Shown here: piece after piece, positions 17,965-25,667 of the stretch
Numbering within the stretch: position 1 is the stretch's first letter
Layout: the number at the start of each line of letters is the position of its first letter
Program-made: the position numbers and the translations under genes
Notes under the pieces: generated by a model
Database searches by the model: none
What the model saw: only the letters and a program-made list of their open reading frames with translations
Told to the model about the DNA's origin: nothing
NCBI RefSeq assembly: GCF_000972785.3
Contig: NZ_CP011253.3
Span: 3,534,001 to 3,598,000, forward strand
Length of the DNA stretch: 64,000 bases
From: Pandoraea oxalativorans
GTDB taxonomy: Bacteria; Pseudomonadota; Gammaproteobacteria; Burkholderiales; Burkholderiaceae
Direction of reading: 5' to 3'

Positions 17965-20108
17965 AGTTGCCTGTCCGTTCACCCCGCGCATACGGTGCAT
18001 CGCGCAAGCCGTTGCTGCATGGCGCGGCCGCACTCGCACTCGTCGTGCTGTCCGGGTGCGCCGCGCAGATGGCGCTGCGCGACGGTCGCGACCTCATGGC
18101 CCACGACCAGCCCGAGGCGGGTCTGAAAAAGTTGCAGGAAGCGAGCGATCGCGCACCCGGTAACGGCGAATACCGTCTGATCTATCTCAACGCACGCGAC
18201 AAGACGTTGCAGGACTTCATCGCCAGCGGCGAGAAGGAGATGGCGGCGGGCAAGTATCAGGCGGCGCGCCCGTGGTTCAGACGTGCGCTCGATCTCGACC
18301 CGAACAGCGAGAAAGCGAAGGCCGATCTGCGCATGCTCGATGCCCTGCTGCGTCACCAGAACATGATCAAACAGGCCGCCATCTCGATGGACGAGCGCCG
18401 TTACGACGCCGCGCGAAAGACGCTCGAACAGATTCTGCGCGAGCGCCCGGAGAACGATGCGGCACGCGCCATGCTCGCCGAAGTGGAGTCGCGCGCCGCA
18501 CAGCCGGTGTTAAGCGCCGAGCTGTCCGACGCGTATCGTCAGCCGATCTCCATCGAATTTCGCGACGCCCCGTTGCGGCAGGTCTTTCAGGTCATCGCAC
18601 AGCGCTCGGGCCTGAACTTCGTCTTCGACAAGGATCTGAAGACCGACACCAAGGTCTCGATTGCCCTGCGTAACAGCACGGTTGAGCAGGCGCTGTACTT
18701 CCTGCTCGTGACCAACCAATTGGAGCAGCAGGTGATGGACAACAACACGTTGCTCATCTACCCGAATCTGCCCGCCAAAGTGCGCGAGTACAAGGAAATG
18801 GTGGTGCGCACCTTCTTCCTGAACAATGCCGACGCAAAGCTGGTCGCCGCGTCCCTCAAGACGCTGACCAAGTCGACGGACATCGTCGTGGACGAAAAGC
18901 TCAATGCCGTGATCGTGCGCGACACGCCCGAGGCGATCCGCGTCGCCGAACAGGTCGTGGCGCTTCAGGATCGCGCCGAGCCGGAAGTCGTGCTCGACGT
19001 GGAAGTGCTGGAAATCGCGCGCACGCGGTTGCAGAACCTCGGCATTCAATGGCCGGACAAAGTGGTGCTCTCGCCGCTGGCGTCTGCGGGCAACGGGGCG
19101 GCACTCACGCTGGCCGATCTGCTCTCGCCCACGCGGAACTCCGTGAGCGTCGGCAACCCGTCGGCGACAGTCAACCTCAACGTCAACGATGGCGATACGA
19201 ACATCCTCGCCAATCCACGCATTCGCGTGCGCAACAAGGAAAAGGCCAAGATCCTGATCGGCGACAAGGTGCCCGTCATCTCGACGACGATCAGCGGCGG
19301 TGTCGGCACGTTTGCGTCCGAATCGGTGAGCTATATCGACGTGGGGCTGACGCTCAACGTCGAACCGACCATCTACATGAACGACCAGGTCGGCATTCGT
19401 ATCGCGATGGAAGTCAGCAGCCTCGGGCAGCAGACGATCACGAAGTCGGGCAGCACGGTGTTCCAGATCGGCACACGGCAGGCATCCGCCGTCCTCCAGT
19501 TGAAGGACGGCGAGAATCAGGTGCTCGCCGGTCTGCTCAACACGCAGGAGCAGACCTCGGGCAACAAGATTCCGGGCCTGGGCGACTTCCCCATCCTCGG
19601 TCGCCTGTTCGGCAATACGACCAACAACGACAAGAAGACGGAAATCGTGCTCTCGATCACGCCGCACATCGTGCGCAACGTGACGCGTCCGGCGGAGAGC
19701 GCCACCGAATTCCTGTCGGGCACGCAGGGCAACTTCCGGCGACGTCCGGCCGCAGCGCTCCCGGACGCCACGCCGCGCGCGCAAACCGCCCCAGTGCCGG
19801 GGGTTGTGATGACGACCTCCGGTGCGGGCGGTGCTGCCGTCTCGGCGAATGGCCTTTCGTTGTACGAGGCGTCGCACGGCGCGCCCGCCGGGACACCGCC
19901 TGCCCCTGCGCCTTCCGCTGCGCCTGCACCGGTTGCGCCGTTGCCGCCTGCGGCAACGCCACAGGCCGCAGGCGCAGCCCCGCCTCCGGGCAACCCGGTG
20001 CCGTTCCCCACACCGCCCGCCACAACGGCGCTCGGCCCCACCAGCGATCCGGTACCGCTCTCGTCGCAACAACCTGTGCCTGTGGGCGGCGCACCCGCTC
20101 CTCGTTGA
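17961..20108 (+). CDS. gspD: outer-membrane secretin GspD/MshL-type lipoprotein
   Basis: The product is 715 residues from a GTG that overlaps the previous stop. The signal peptide ends in a lipobox (VVLSGC-AAQ). Residues about 45-175 are helical, TPR-like repeats. Then comes an STN/N-domain (PISIEFRDAPLRQVFQVIAQ) and N1-type repeats (FFLNNADAKLVAASLKTLTK). The secretin channel holds LNVNDGDTNILANPRIRVRN, GDKVPVISTT, VSYIDVGLTLNVEPTI and GLGDFPILGRLFGNTT. The C-terminal ~95 residues are Pro/Ala-rich and probably disordered. It would form the outer-membrane pore. The lipid anchor may replace a separate pilotin. The TPR-like N-terminus replaces the usual N0 and further N-domains and recalls MSHA-type systems. 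Confidence 0.9.
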   Translation: MKLPVRSPRAYGASRKPLLHGAAALALVVLSGCAAQMALRDGRDLMAHDQPEAGLKKLQEASDRAPGNGEYRLIYLNARDKTLQDFIASGEKEMAAGKYQAARPWFRRALDLDPNSEKAKADLRMLDALLRHQNMIKQAAISMDERRYDAARKTLEQILRERPENDAARAMLAEVESRAAQPVLSAELSDAYRQPISIEFRDAPLRQVFQVIAQRSGLNFVFDKDLKTDTKVSIALRNSTVEQALYFLLVTNQLEQQVMDNNTLLIYPNLPAKVREYKEMVVRTFFLNNADAKLVAASLKTLTKSTDIVVDEKLNAVIVRDTPEAIRVAEQVVALQDRAEPEVVLDVEVLEIARTRLQNLGIQWPDKVVLSPLASAGNGAALTLADLLSPTRNSVSVGNPSATVNLNVNDGDTNILANPRIRVRNKEKAKILIGDKVPVISTTISGGVGTFASESVSYIDVGLTLNVEPTIYMNDQVGIRIAMEVSSLGQQTITKSGSTVFQIGTRQASAVLQLKDGENQVLAGLLNTQEQTSGNKIPGLGDFPILGRLFGNTTNNDKKTEIVLSITPHIVRNVTRPAESATEFLSGTQGNFRRRPAAALPDATPRAQTAPVPGVVMTTSGAGGAAVSANGLSLYEASHGAPAGTPPAPAPSAAPAPVAPLPPAATPQAAGAAPPPGNPVPFPTPPATTALGPTSDPVPLSSQQPVPVGGAPAPR

Positions 20109-20653
20109 TGCGCATGACGCGAACGCCTCCTCGCGCAAGTCTCGCCCGACGCCGTGCGTCTGCCGTGTCTGCCGTGTCTGCCGCTTTGCAGCGCGGCTTC
20201 ACGATGATCGAGCTGCTGGTCACGCTCGCCATCATGGCGATGCTGGCAACGCTCGCCGTGCCCGTATCGCAACTGGCCGTGCAGCGTCGTCAGGAGCAGG
20301 AACTCGCGCGCGATCTGCGCGAGATCCGTCACGCCATCGACGCTTACAAACGCGCGTGGGACACCGGCCATATGGAAAAAAAGGCGGCGGAAACGGGCTA
20401 TCCCCCCTCGCTCGAAGTGCTCGTGCAGGGCGTGCCGGATATGCGAGATCCGAAGCGCAAGCGTCAATACTTCCTGCGCCGCATTCCGCGCGATCCACTC
20501 AACAACGACGACTCGCTCACCAATGCGCAGACGTGGGGCAAACGCAGCTACGCCAGTCCGCCTGATGCGCCCGCCGAGGGCGACGACGTCTACGACGTCT
20601 ACACGCTGTCGCAGGGTGTGAGCCTGAACGGCGTGCCTTACCGTCTCTGGTGA
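20108..20653 (+). CDS. type II secretion pseudopilin (GspG/H-like)
   Basis: The product is 181 residues from the ATG at 20108, overlapping the secretin stop by one base; a second ATG two codons on is equally possible. The prepilin signal is LQRG-FTMIELLVTLAIMAMLA with Glu5. The mature part has a long helix (RRQEQELARDLREIRHAIDA) and the repeated-domain phrases YPPSLEVLVQGVP, RRIPRDPLN and TWGKRSYASPP found in Burkholderiales pseudopilins of this operon type. It is probably a minor subunit of the pseudopilus. Confidence 0.85.
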   Translation: MRMTRTPPRASLARRRASAVSAVSAALQRGFTMIELLVTLAIMAMLATLAVPVSQLAVQRRQEQELARDLREIRHAIDAYKRAWDTGHMEKKAAETGYPPSLEVLVQGVPDMRDPKRKRQYFLRRIPRDPLNNDDSLTNAQTWGKRSYASPPDAPAEGDDVYDVYTLSQGVSLNGVPYRLW

Positions 20654-20661
20654 TCCCCGCC

Positions 20662-21180
20662 ATGAACCTGCTTGCGAAAACGCACCTTCGGCACACGCGT
20701 CGCCCGCGCGGCTTCACGCTGATCGAATTGCTCGTCGTGCTGGGCATCATCGCGACATTGGCCACGCTCATGATCCCGAACTATGTGCCCGCGATTACGA
20801 AGGCGAAGAACACCGTCCTCACCGAGAATCTGCGCACGCTGCGCCGCGTCATCGATCAGTTTTACGACGACACGGGCCACTATCCCGTCAGTCTCGCCGA
20901 GCTGGTCGAGCGCAAGTATCTGCGGGCGGTGCCCATCGACCCCGTGACGGGCAGCGACACCACCTGGATCACGATGACACCCGCCGAGAATGCGGCGCAG
21001 GACCCGAGCGCACAGATCCTCGCGACGAGCCGTTCGGCACAGGACGCGTTGCGCTTCGGGGCGTCCACGCCCACGCCGCCCGCCGGAGCGATCCCGGTCG
21101 TCGAGGACAAAGGCATTTGCTGCGTGAAAAGCGGTGCGACCGGGACCGACCCGGCGGGCAAGGCGTATGCGGACTATTGA
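20662..21180 (+). CDS. type II secretion pseudopilin
   Basis: The product is 172 residues from the ATG at 20662. A GTG at 20650 overlapping the previous stop would add four residues. The prepilin signal is RRPRG-FTLIELLVVLGIIATLA with Glu5. The helix (ENLRTLRRVIDQFYDDTGHY) and the phrases YPVSLAELVERKYLRAVPID and VTGSDTTWI match short GspG-like pseudopilins. A Cys-Cys pair (GICCVKSG) lies near the C-terminus. The TPTPPAGAIP stretch is a low-complexity linker. It is probably another minor pseudopilin. Confidence 0.83.
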   Translation: MNLLAKTHLRHTRRPRGFTLIELLVVLGIIATLATLMIPNYVPAITKAKNTVLTENLRTLRRVIDQFYDDTGHYPVSLAELVERKYLRAVPIDPVTGSDTTWITMTPAENAAQDPSAQILATSRSAQDALRFGASTPTPPAGAIPVVEDKGICCVKSGATGTDPAGKAYADY

Positions 21181-21772
21181 TCGCCCTGCGCGCAAACGCC
21201 ACGGACGCCACAGCCTTCGCGGCCAGCACGGTTTCACGTACGTGGGCTTGCTGATTCTCGTCGCGGTGCTGGGACTCGTCGGTGCGATGACGATCCGGGT
21301 CGGCGCGCTATGGCAGCGTGCCGCCCGCGAAGCGCAACTGCTGGAGATCGGCGCGCAGTTCAGCGACGCGCTGCGCGCCTACGCCGACGCGACGCCCGCC
21401 GGGCAGTTGCCGCAACCGCCGAATCTGGCCGCACTGTTGCTCGACCCGCGCTTCCCGACACCGCACCGGTACTTGCGCAGGATCTTCGCGGATCCGATGA
21501 CCGGCAGCACGGACTGGGGCGTCACGTATGTGACGACCGGCAAGGGCGTGCTTGAGGTGTATAGCCGCTCGTCCGCCACGCCGCTCAGGACAGCGCACTT
21601 CGACGAACAGTTCGGCACGTTCTCCGGCACGACGCATTACTACGACTGGCGCTTCTCTGCGGCCACGGCGACGCCGGACGTCATGCCGTCGATACCCACG
21701 CCCGACCCGGCGTCTGGCCCCGGCGCGACGCCTCCACTCCCTCCACCCCTTCCATCCATTCCGCCCTTTTGA
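21167..21772 (+). CDS. pseudopilin lacking Glu5 (possible tip subunit)
   Basis: The product is 201 residues from the ATG at 21167, which overlaps the previous gene by 14 bases. The N-terminal signal reads RGQHG-FTYVGLLILVAVLGLVGA, with Gly where Glu5 normally stands. Loss of Glu5 is the hallmark of GspK-type tip pseudopilins, though this protein is shorter than GspK. The rest resembles the other pseudopilins: LPQPPNLAALLLDPRFPTPH and RRIFADPMTGSTDWGV. The C-terminus is a Pro-rich tail (about the last 35 residues). It is likely to cap the pseudopilus, but this is inference. Confidence 0.75.
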   Translation: MRTIDRPARKRHGRHSLRGQHGFTYVGLLILVAVLGLVGAMTIRVGALWQRAAREAQLLEIGAQFSDALRAYADATPAGQLPQPPNLAALLLDPRFPTPHRYLRRIFADPMTGSTDWGVTYVTTGKGVLEVYSRSSATPLRTAHFDEQFGTFSGTTHYYDWRFSAATATPDVMPSIPTPDPASGPGATPPLPPPLPSIPPF

Positions 21773-21778
21773 CGATTC

Positions 21779-22246
21779 ATGCGCCCGAGCCTCCGAGCGA
21801 CCGTAGTCGCCAGTCTGACTGCGGCAGCCCTCACCACGAACGCACCCGCATTCGCCGACTGCTTCGACGATGCGGCAACCTATCACCACGTGAGCGCCGA
21901 CGTGCTGCGCGCCATCGCATGGGAAGAGTCGAACAACCGCGCGGATGCCCGCCGCACCAACACCAATGGCTCGGTCGACTACGGTCTCATGCAGATCAAC
22001 TCGGTGCATCTGGACACACTGGCGCGCTTTGGCATCGGCACCGAGGACCTGATGGTGGCGTGCAAGAGCGTGTACATCGCGGCGTGGCATCTGCAACGTC
22101 AGATGGCGAAGTACGGCAACACATGGGCGGCCATCGGCGCTTACCACTCGGCCACCCCGGCTCTGCGCGACGCATACGCCTCGCGCATCGCGGCCAAACT
22201 CAATGCACTCAAGGACGCTCGCGAGGCAAAGCAAGGCCGACGTTGA
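21779..22246 (+). CDS. periplasmic lytic transglycosylase (IagB/PilT-like SLT)
   Basis: The product is 155 residues with a signal peptide (VVASLTAAALTTNAPAFA) and an SLT domain. The catalytic Glu lies in AIAWEESNNRADA, with NTNGSVDYGLMQINSVH and GNTWAAIGAYHSATP as further SLT motifs. It cuts peptidoglycan to make room for a cell-wall-spanning machine, as IagB/VirB1-type enzymes do. It lies six bases after the last pseudopilin gene, so it belongs to the same operon and probably opens the wall for the secretion complex. Confidence 0.9.
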   Translation: MRPSLRATVVASLTAAALTTNAPAFADCFDDAATYHHVSADVLRAIAWEESNNRADARRTNTNGSVDYGLMQINSVHLDTLARFGIGTEDLMVACKSVYIAAWHLQRQMAKYGNTWAAIGAYHSATPALRDAYASRIAAKLNALKDAREAKQGRR

Positions 22247-22295
22247 TCCCGTGTCGACGAGGCGCACCATCGCACCCCGTCGCACCGCATGCCCA

Positions 22296-22838
22296 TCAGC
22301 GACGATGCCCCCGCGCCATGCTGGAGAAAACACCGTCGCGCTTGATGAGGCCGTGCATCAGCGCCGCTGCGAGATGCCCGATCACAAGCGCGAACAGCGC
22401 AAACGCCAGCCACGTGTGCATCGCGCGCAACACGGCAAACAGGCGCGCATCCGCCGACACCAGCGGCGGCAGATGATAGGCACCGAACAACGTCACGGGA
22501 TAGCCGCCAGCGGACACCATGGCCCAACCGATCAATGGCATCGCGAGCATCAGCGCATACAGCAGCAGATGCGACGCTTTTGCAATCGTCTGCTGCATCG
22601 GCGGCACGCTGTCGGGCAACGGCGGGCTGCCGCGCCCGATACGAACGATGATGCGAATCAGGACCAGCGCGAGGATCACGATGCCAAGCGGCCGGTGCAG
22701 CGCGATCAGCGTGGTGTGCGCCTGCGTGAGCGTGCTGACCATGATGACGCCGATAAACAGCATCGCGAGCAGGGCAATCGCCATGCTCCAGTGCAACCAG
22801 CGCTGAACGGGACTGAAGTGAAGAGGGGGACGATTCAT
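22296..22838 (-). CDS. cytochrome b561 family membrane protein
   Basis: The product is 180 residues from the ATG at 22838. Four membrane helices carry the family's heme histidines (RWLHWSMAIALLAMLF, IALHRPLGIVILALVL, LLYALMLAMPLIGWAMVSAG, RAMHTWLAFALFALVIGHLA). It would move electrons from quinol at the inner membrane. Its start overlaps the catalase stop, so it is co-translated with the periplasmic SrpA-like heme protein. This suggests it feeds electrons to that protein as a quinol-driven peroxidase pair. A second b561 lies at 33911-34543. Confidence 0.88.
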   Translation of the reverse strand: MNRPPLHFSPVQRWLHWSMAIALLAMLFIGVIMVSTLTQAHTTLIALHRPLGIVILALVLIRIIVRIGRGSPPLPDSVPPMQQTIAKASHLLLYALMLAMPLIGWAMVSAGGYPVTLFGAYHLPPLVSADARLFAVLRAMHTWLAFALFALVIGHLAAALMHGLIKRDGVFSSMARGHRR

Positions 22839-23935
22839 CGCGAACGAGCCTCCTGAGTCGTGTTGGCTTGCGGTGCATCGGGAGCACCGTTCAACGCTTC
22901 TTCGCGCGTGCGGCGCTTGTACGACAGCGCGTACGCCGCCGAGCGTGCAGCGAGCAGCGGATCGCCCGACGGCTCGATACCGGCGGGCAGAATCGTCGGA
23001 TCGAAATTGACGTCGCGGCATGCGCCGTCGTCTTGCGACGCCGCGCGCGTCAGCACCAGCGTGCCCGCATCGATCTGCTTGCGCGAGGCTGGCCATTGAC
23101 GTGTGGCATCGTCGGTCGGGTCGCCCGGATCGGCCACGCTCACCACCAGATGCCAGCGCACCGGCCCCTGCTTCAGGCGCTCGTACAACTCGCCCGCGAG
23201 GTAGTTGGCGCCGCCCTTCTCCTTGTCGGTGACGGTTTCAAAGGGCAACTCCGGCTGCATCGACCAGCGCACCGCCGTGCGTTGTCCGTTGGCGTCGACG
23301 AAATAGAACGCGTTGATACCGTAGTACGCCGCGTTGGCATAGCTCGACGACGGCGGATGCCCCGTGACCCAGTCGCGGAACGGCTGCGTGTCGGGGTGCG
23401 CGGCAAAGAACGCCTGCAACTTCGCCGGATCGGGCTTGCCGGTCGCCGGATCCGGGCGCGACGCATCGAGCTGCGCGTAGAACTCGTCCGGTGTGCGCAC
23501 GGCAAACAGCGGCGTCGTGTTCATGCCGGTGCGCCATTGCTGGCCGTCGGCCAGCGTAAACATCAGCGCCATGCTGCGAATCGGCACGCTGTTGTCCGAG
23601 GCGGTCGGGTTCGGCCCGGGAATCGCGAAACGGCCGGTCACCGGGGTGCGTCCGGGGGCGAAGACGAGCGCCTTCGATCGCGACGACGCCCCTCCATTAC
23701 TCTCGAAATAGCCGTCCACGCACAAGCCCTTTGCATGATTGCGACGGAAGCCCTGGTGAATGCCGCCGTTCGACTCGAACGTGTCGATGACGGTATGGGC
23801 GCTCAGACGCTGCGGTGTAAGCCACCCGGCAGCGTAGGCAAAGCCGCCCGCGAGCAGGCCGACGACGGCGACGATGGCCGCCGCCCGACAAGGCACGCAG
23901 ATGGCGCGAGGATCGGACGAAGAAGGTTCGGTCAC
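22835..23935 (-). CDS. SrpA-like catalase-family peroxidase
   Basis: The product is 366 residues from a GTG at 23935 with AGGAG eight bases upstream. A membrane anchor (AAAIVAVVGLLAGGFAYAAG) is followed by a short catalase fold. It has the distal His region in GGIHQGFRRNHAKGLCVDGY, RSMALMFTLADGQQWRTGMN and AYYGINAFYFVDANGQRTAV. It is shorter than cytoplasmic catalases, as are other SrpA/YwaB-type proteins. The role is peroxide removal at the cell envelope. It is transcribed away from the ECF sigma gene from an ECF-like promoter and coupled to the b561 gene. Confidence 0.88.
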   Translation of the reverse strand: MTEPSSSDPRAICVPCRAAAIVAVVGLLAGGFAYAAGWLTPQRLSAHTVIDTFESNGGIHQGFRRNHAKGLCVDGYFESNGGASSRSKALVFAPGRTPVTGRFAIPGPNPTASDNSVPIRSMALMFTLADGQQWRTGMNTTPLFAVRTPDEFYAQLDASRPDPATGKPDPAKLQAFFAAHPDTQPFRDWVTGHPPSSSYANAAYYGINAFYFVDANGQRTAVRWSMQPELPFETVTDKEKGGANYLAGELYERLKQGPVRWHLVVSVADPGDPTDDATRQWPASRKQIDAGTLVLTRAASQDDGACRDVNFDPTILPAGIEPSGDPLLAARSAAYALSYKRRTREEALNGAPDAPQANTTQEARSR

Positions 23936-24014
23936 GAATGGGGCTCCTTGTGATGACGTCCCGGGGGCAGGTTGCCGGATGAGCAGATCGGTGGAAACAC
24001 GAGCGTCTTCACGG

Positions 24015-24042
24015 TAAAACACATCCGCGCCGCCCTTATTCC
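24015..24042 (-). promoter_or_regulatory. candidate ECF promoter for the catalase-b561 genes
   Basis: On the minus strand GGAATAA (24036-24042) is followed after 14 bases by TGTTTTA (24015-24021). This resembles ECF -35/-10 elements and nearly matches the motif pair that faces the sigma gene on the other strand. The catalase start lies 80 bases downstream. Confidence 0.6.
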
Positions 24043-24071
24043 GTCGTCGCCGGTTTTATTTTCGTTTTCAT

Positions 24072-24097
24072 GGAATAAGCAGGCAGATACGCGTGTT
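24072..24097 (+). promoter_or_regulatory. candidate ECF promoter (autoregulation of the sigma gene)
   Basis: GGAATAA (24072-24078) is followed after 15 bases by TGTT (24094-24097). The ECF sigma start codon lies 42 bases on. The shared GGAATAA...TGTT pattern on both sides of this intergenic region suggests that the sigma drives its own gene and the catalase. Confidence 0.6.
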
Positions 24098-24139
24098 GAC
24101 CCGTTATGGCACGGCTCACCGCATTCGATCTCTGACGGC

Positions 24140-24703
24140 ATGGATATTCGCGACCAGCTCTATCATCACGTCCCGCGTCTGCGGCGGTATGCCCGCGCGC
24201 TCACGGGCAATACCGAGCTGGCCGACGACCTGGTGCAGGACACCCTGGAGCGCGCCCTCTCCCGCCACACGATGTTCGAAGCGGGCACGGACGCCCGCGC
24301 ATGGCTCTTCACCATCATGCACAACCTGTTTCTCAATCAGCAGCGCCGCGCGCCCGCGCAGGCGGCCCATGTCTCGCTGGACGAAACCGACCTCATCGAG
24401 CGCGACGTCGGTCATGCGTGCGTCCGGACGACGACGCCCGACCCCGCCCGCCGTCTCGAAATCCGCGATCTCGACGAGGCGCTGCGCCATCTCCCCGACG
24501 AGCAGCGGGCCGTCGTCCTGCTCGTGGGTCTGGAAGACATGAGCTATGCGGATGTCGCCACCACGTTGCGCGTGCCGATCGGCACCGTGATGTCGCGGTT
24601 GTCGCGCGCTCGGCAACGGCTGCGCGATCTTATGGCTGGCGAAATGACGTCCGGGCCGTCCGCGAAAACTGGACCGTCAGCCAAACTCAAGGTGGTGCGA
24701 TGA
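24140..24703 (+). CDS. ECF-type RNA polymerase sigma factor
   Basis: The product is 187 residues from the ATG at 24140. Region 2 is ARALTGNTELADDLVQDTLE with AWLFTIMHNLFLNQQRR. Region 4 is RAVVLLVGLEDMSYADVATT followed by LRVPIGTVMSRLSRARQRLR. Its stop overlaps the anti-sigma start (ATGA). With the divergent catalase and b561 genes it forms an apparent oxidative or envelope-stress module. It is related to the ECF sigma at 1338-1901 but has its own promoter motif. Confidence 0.92.
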   Translation: MDIRDQLYHHVPRLRRYARALTGNTELADDLVQDTLERALSRHTMFEAGTDARAWLFTIMHNLFLNQQRRAPAQAAHVSLDETDLIERDVGHACVRTTTPDPARRLEIRDLDEALRHLPDEQRAVVLLVGLEDMSYADVATTLRVPIGTVMSRLSRARQRLRDLMAGEMTSGPSAKTGPSAKLKVVR

Positions 24704-25560
24704 ACGAACCCAACCGCCCTATCGACGACAACGAACTGCACGCGTACGTCGACGGAGAATTGCCCCCGCAGCGTCGTGCAGAACTGGACAACGCCCTCGC
24801 CACCGACCCGGCACTCGCGGCGGCCGTGAGCGAACTCGTCGCCCTGCGCCGCGCGCTGCACGAGCGCTACGACGATGTGCTGGACGAACCGGTACCGCCC
24901 CGGCTGCAACGTCCGGCAGACGTGCAGGCGCAGATGTCGCGCAGCAAAACCGCCGCCAACTGGCCCCGGTTCGCCGGGCTGGCCGCCGCGCTGGTCGTCG
25001 GCATCGGCATCGGCGTTCAGGGCAACCGCCTCTGGTCGGCGCGGCAGACCCATGCGTCCGCCATCGCCATGCGCGAGGCTGCGCCGTCGCGTACCGCCGC
25101 CACCGACGGCGCAGCACGGTTCGCCCGACGCGCCGCCATCGCGCACGTCGTCTACATGCCCGAGATTCAGCGGCCTTCGGGCATGGATGGGGCGTCCGAA
25201 GCCCGTTTCTCCAGGTGGATCGCAAGCCGTCTGGAAACCGCCGCGCAAGCGCCGGACCTGTCCTCGCGGGGCTTCCACCTGAGCGGCGGGCGTGTGCTGC
25301 CCGACAGCGATGAACACGTCGTGCAGTACATGTATCGCAACGACGCGGGCGAGCGCGTGACCGTCTGCATCTCACCGGTCGGTGTCGAAGGACAGCCCGC
25401 CGCGTTCCGATTCTATGAGGACGGCCCGGTCAGGGTTTTCTACTGGGTCGACAAGACGTTCGGCTATGCGATCTCGGGCGGCATCGACCGCGCGACGCTG
25501 ACGGGCCTGTCGCAGGACGTCTACGCCGCGCTGGAGGCAGGTGGGACGGGTAAACGTTAG
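24700..25560 (+). CDS. membrane-anchored anti-sigma factor
   Basis: The product is 286 residues. The N-terminal DNELHAYVDGELPPQRRAEL and EPVPPRLQRP are the usual anti-sigma (RsiW/ChrR-like) helices, though no zinc motif is present. One membrane helix (FAGLAAALVVGIGIGVQGN, about residues 88-106) is followed by a periplasmic domain with HVVQYMYRNDAGERVTVCIS and FYWVDKTFGYAISGG. It would hold the sigma at the membrane until an extracytoplasmic signal arrives. Same arrangement as the pair at the left end of the window. Confidence 0.88.
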   Translation: MNEPNRPIDDNELHAYVDGELPPQRRAELDNALATDPALAAAVSELVALRRALHERYDDVLDEPVPPRLQRPADVQAQMSRSKTAANWPRFAGLAAALVVGIGIGVQGNRLWSARQTHASAIAMREAAPSRTAATDGAARFARRAAIAHVVYMPEIQRPSGMDGASEARFSRWIASRLETAAQAPDLSSRGFHLSGGRVLPDSDEHVVQYMYRNDAGERVTVCISPVGVEGQPAAFRFYEDGPVRVFYWVDKTFGYAISGGIDRATLTGLSQDVYAALEAGGTGKR

Positions 25561-25604
25561 TTCCTCCCAGCAATAGAGAAGGTGGCAAACGCTCCTAATC
25601 GTGC

Positions 25605-25667
25605 GTTTTTGTCGGGCACTACCATGACTTCACCGTGAACAGTGTTTGCGGGCAGTCAGACAAAAAC
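25605..25667 (+). promoter_or_regulatory. inverted repeat in the acetamidase leader
   Basis: GTTTTTGTC (25605-25613) and GACAAAAAC (25659-25667) could pair as a 9-bp stem closing a 45-base loop that contains further short complementary segments (CACT/AGTG). The right arm ends five bases before the AGGAG ribosome site of the acetamidase gene. It may be a structured leader or an operator; I recognise no known riboswitch. Confidence 0.35.

Noticed and set aside
18510..20138. Long minus-strand frame over the secretin gene
   Set aside because: Same reason: secretin motifs on the plus strand are decisive, and the antisense product is Arg/His-rich with no family resemblance.
11939..22246. A complete canonical T2SS (gspC-M) operon
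   Set aside because: GspC, the H-K set, a single GspL/M pair and prepilin peptidase are not identifiable as such; Pil-like proteins occupy their places.
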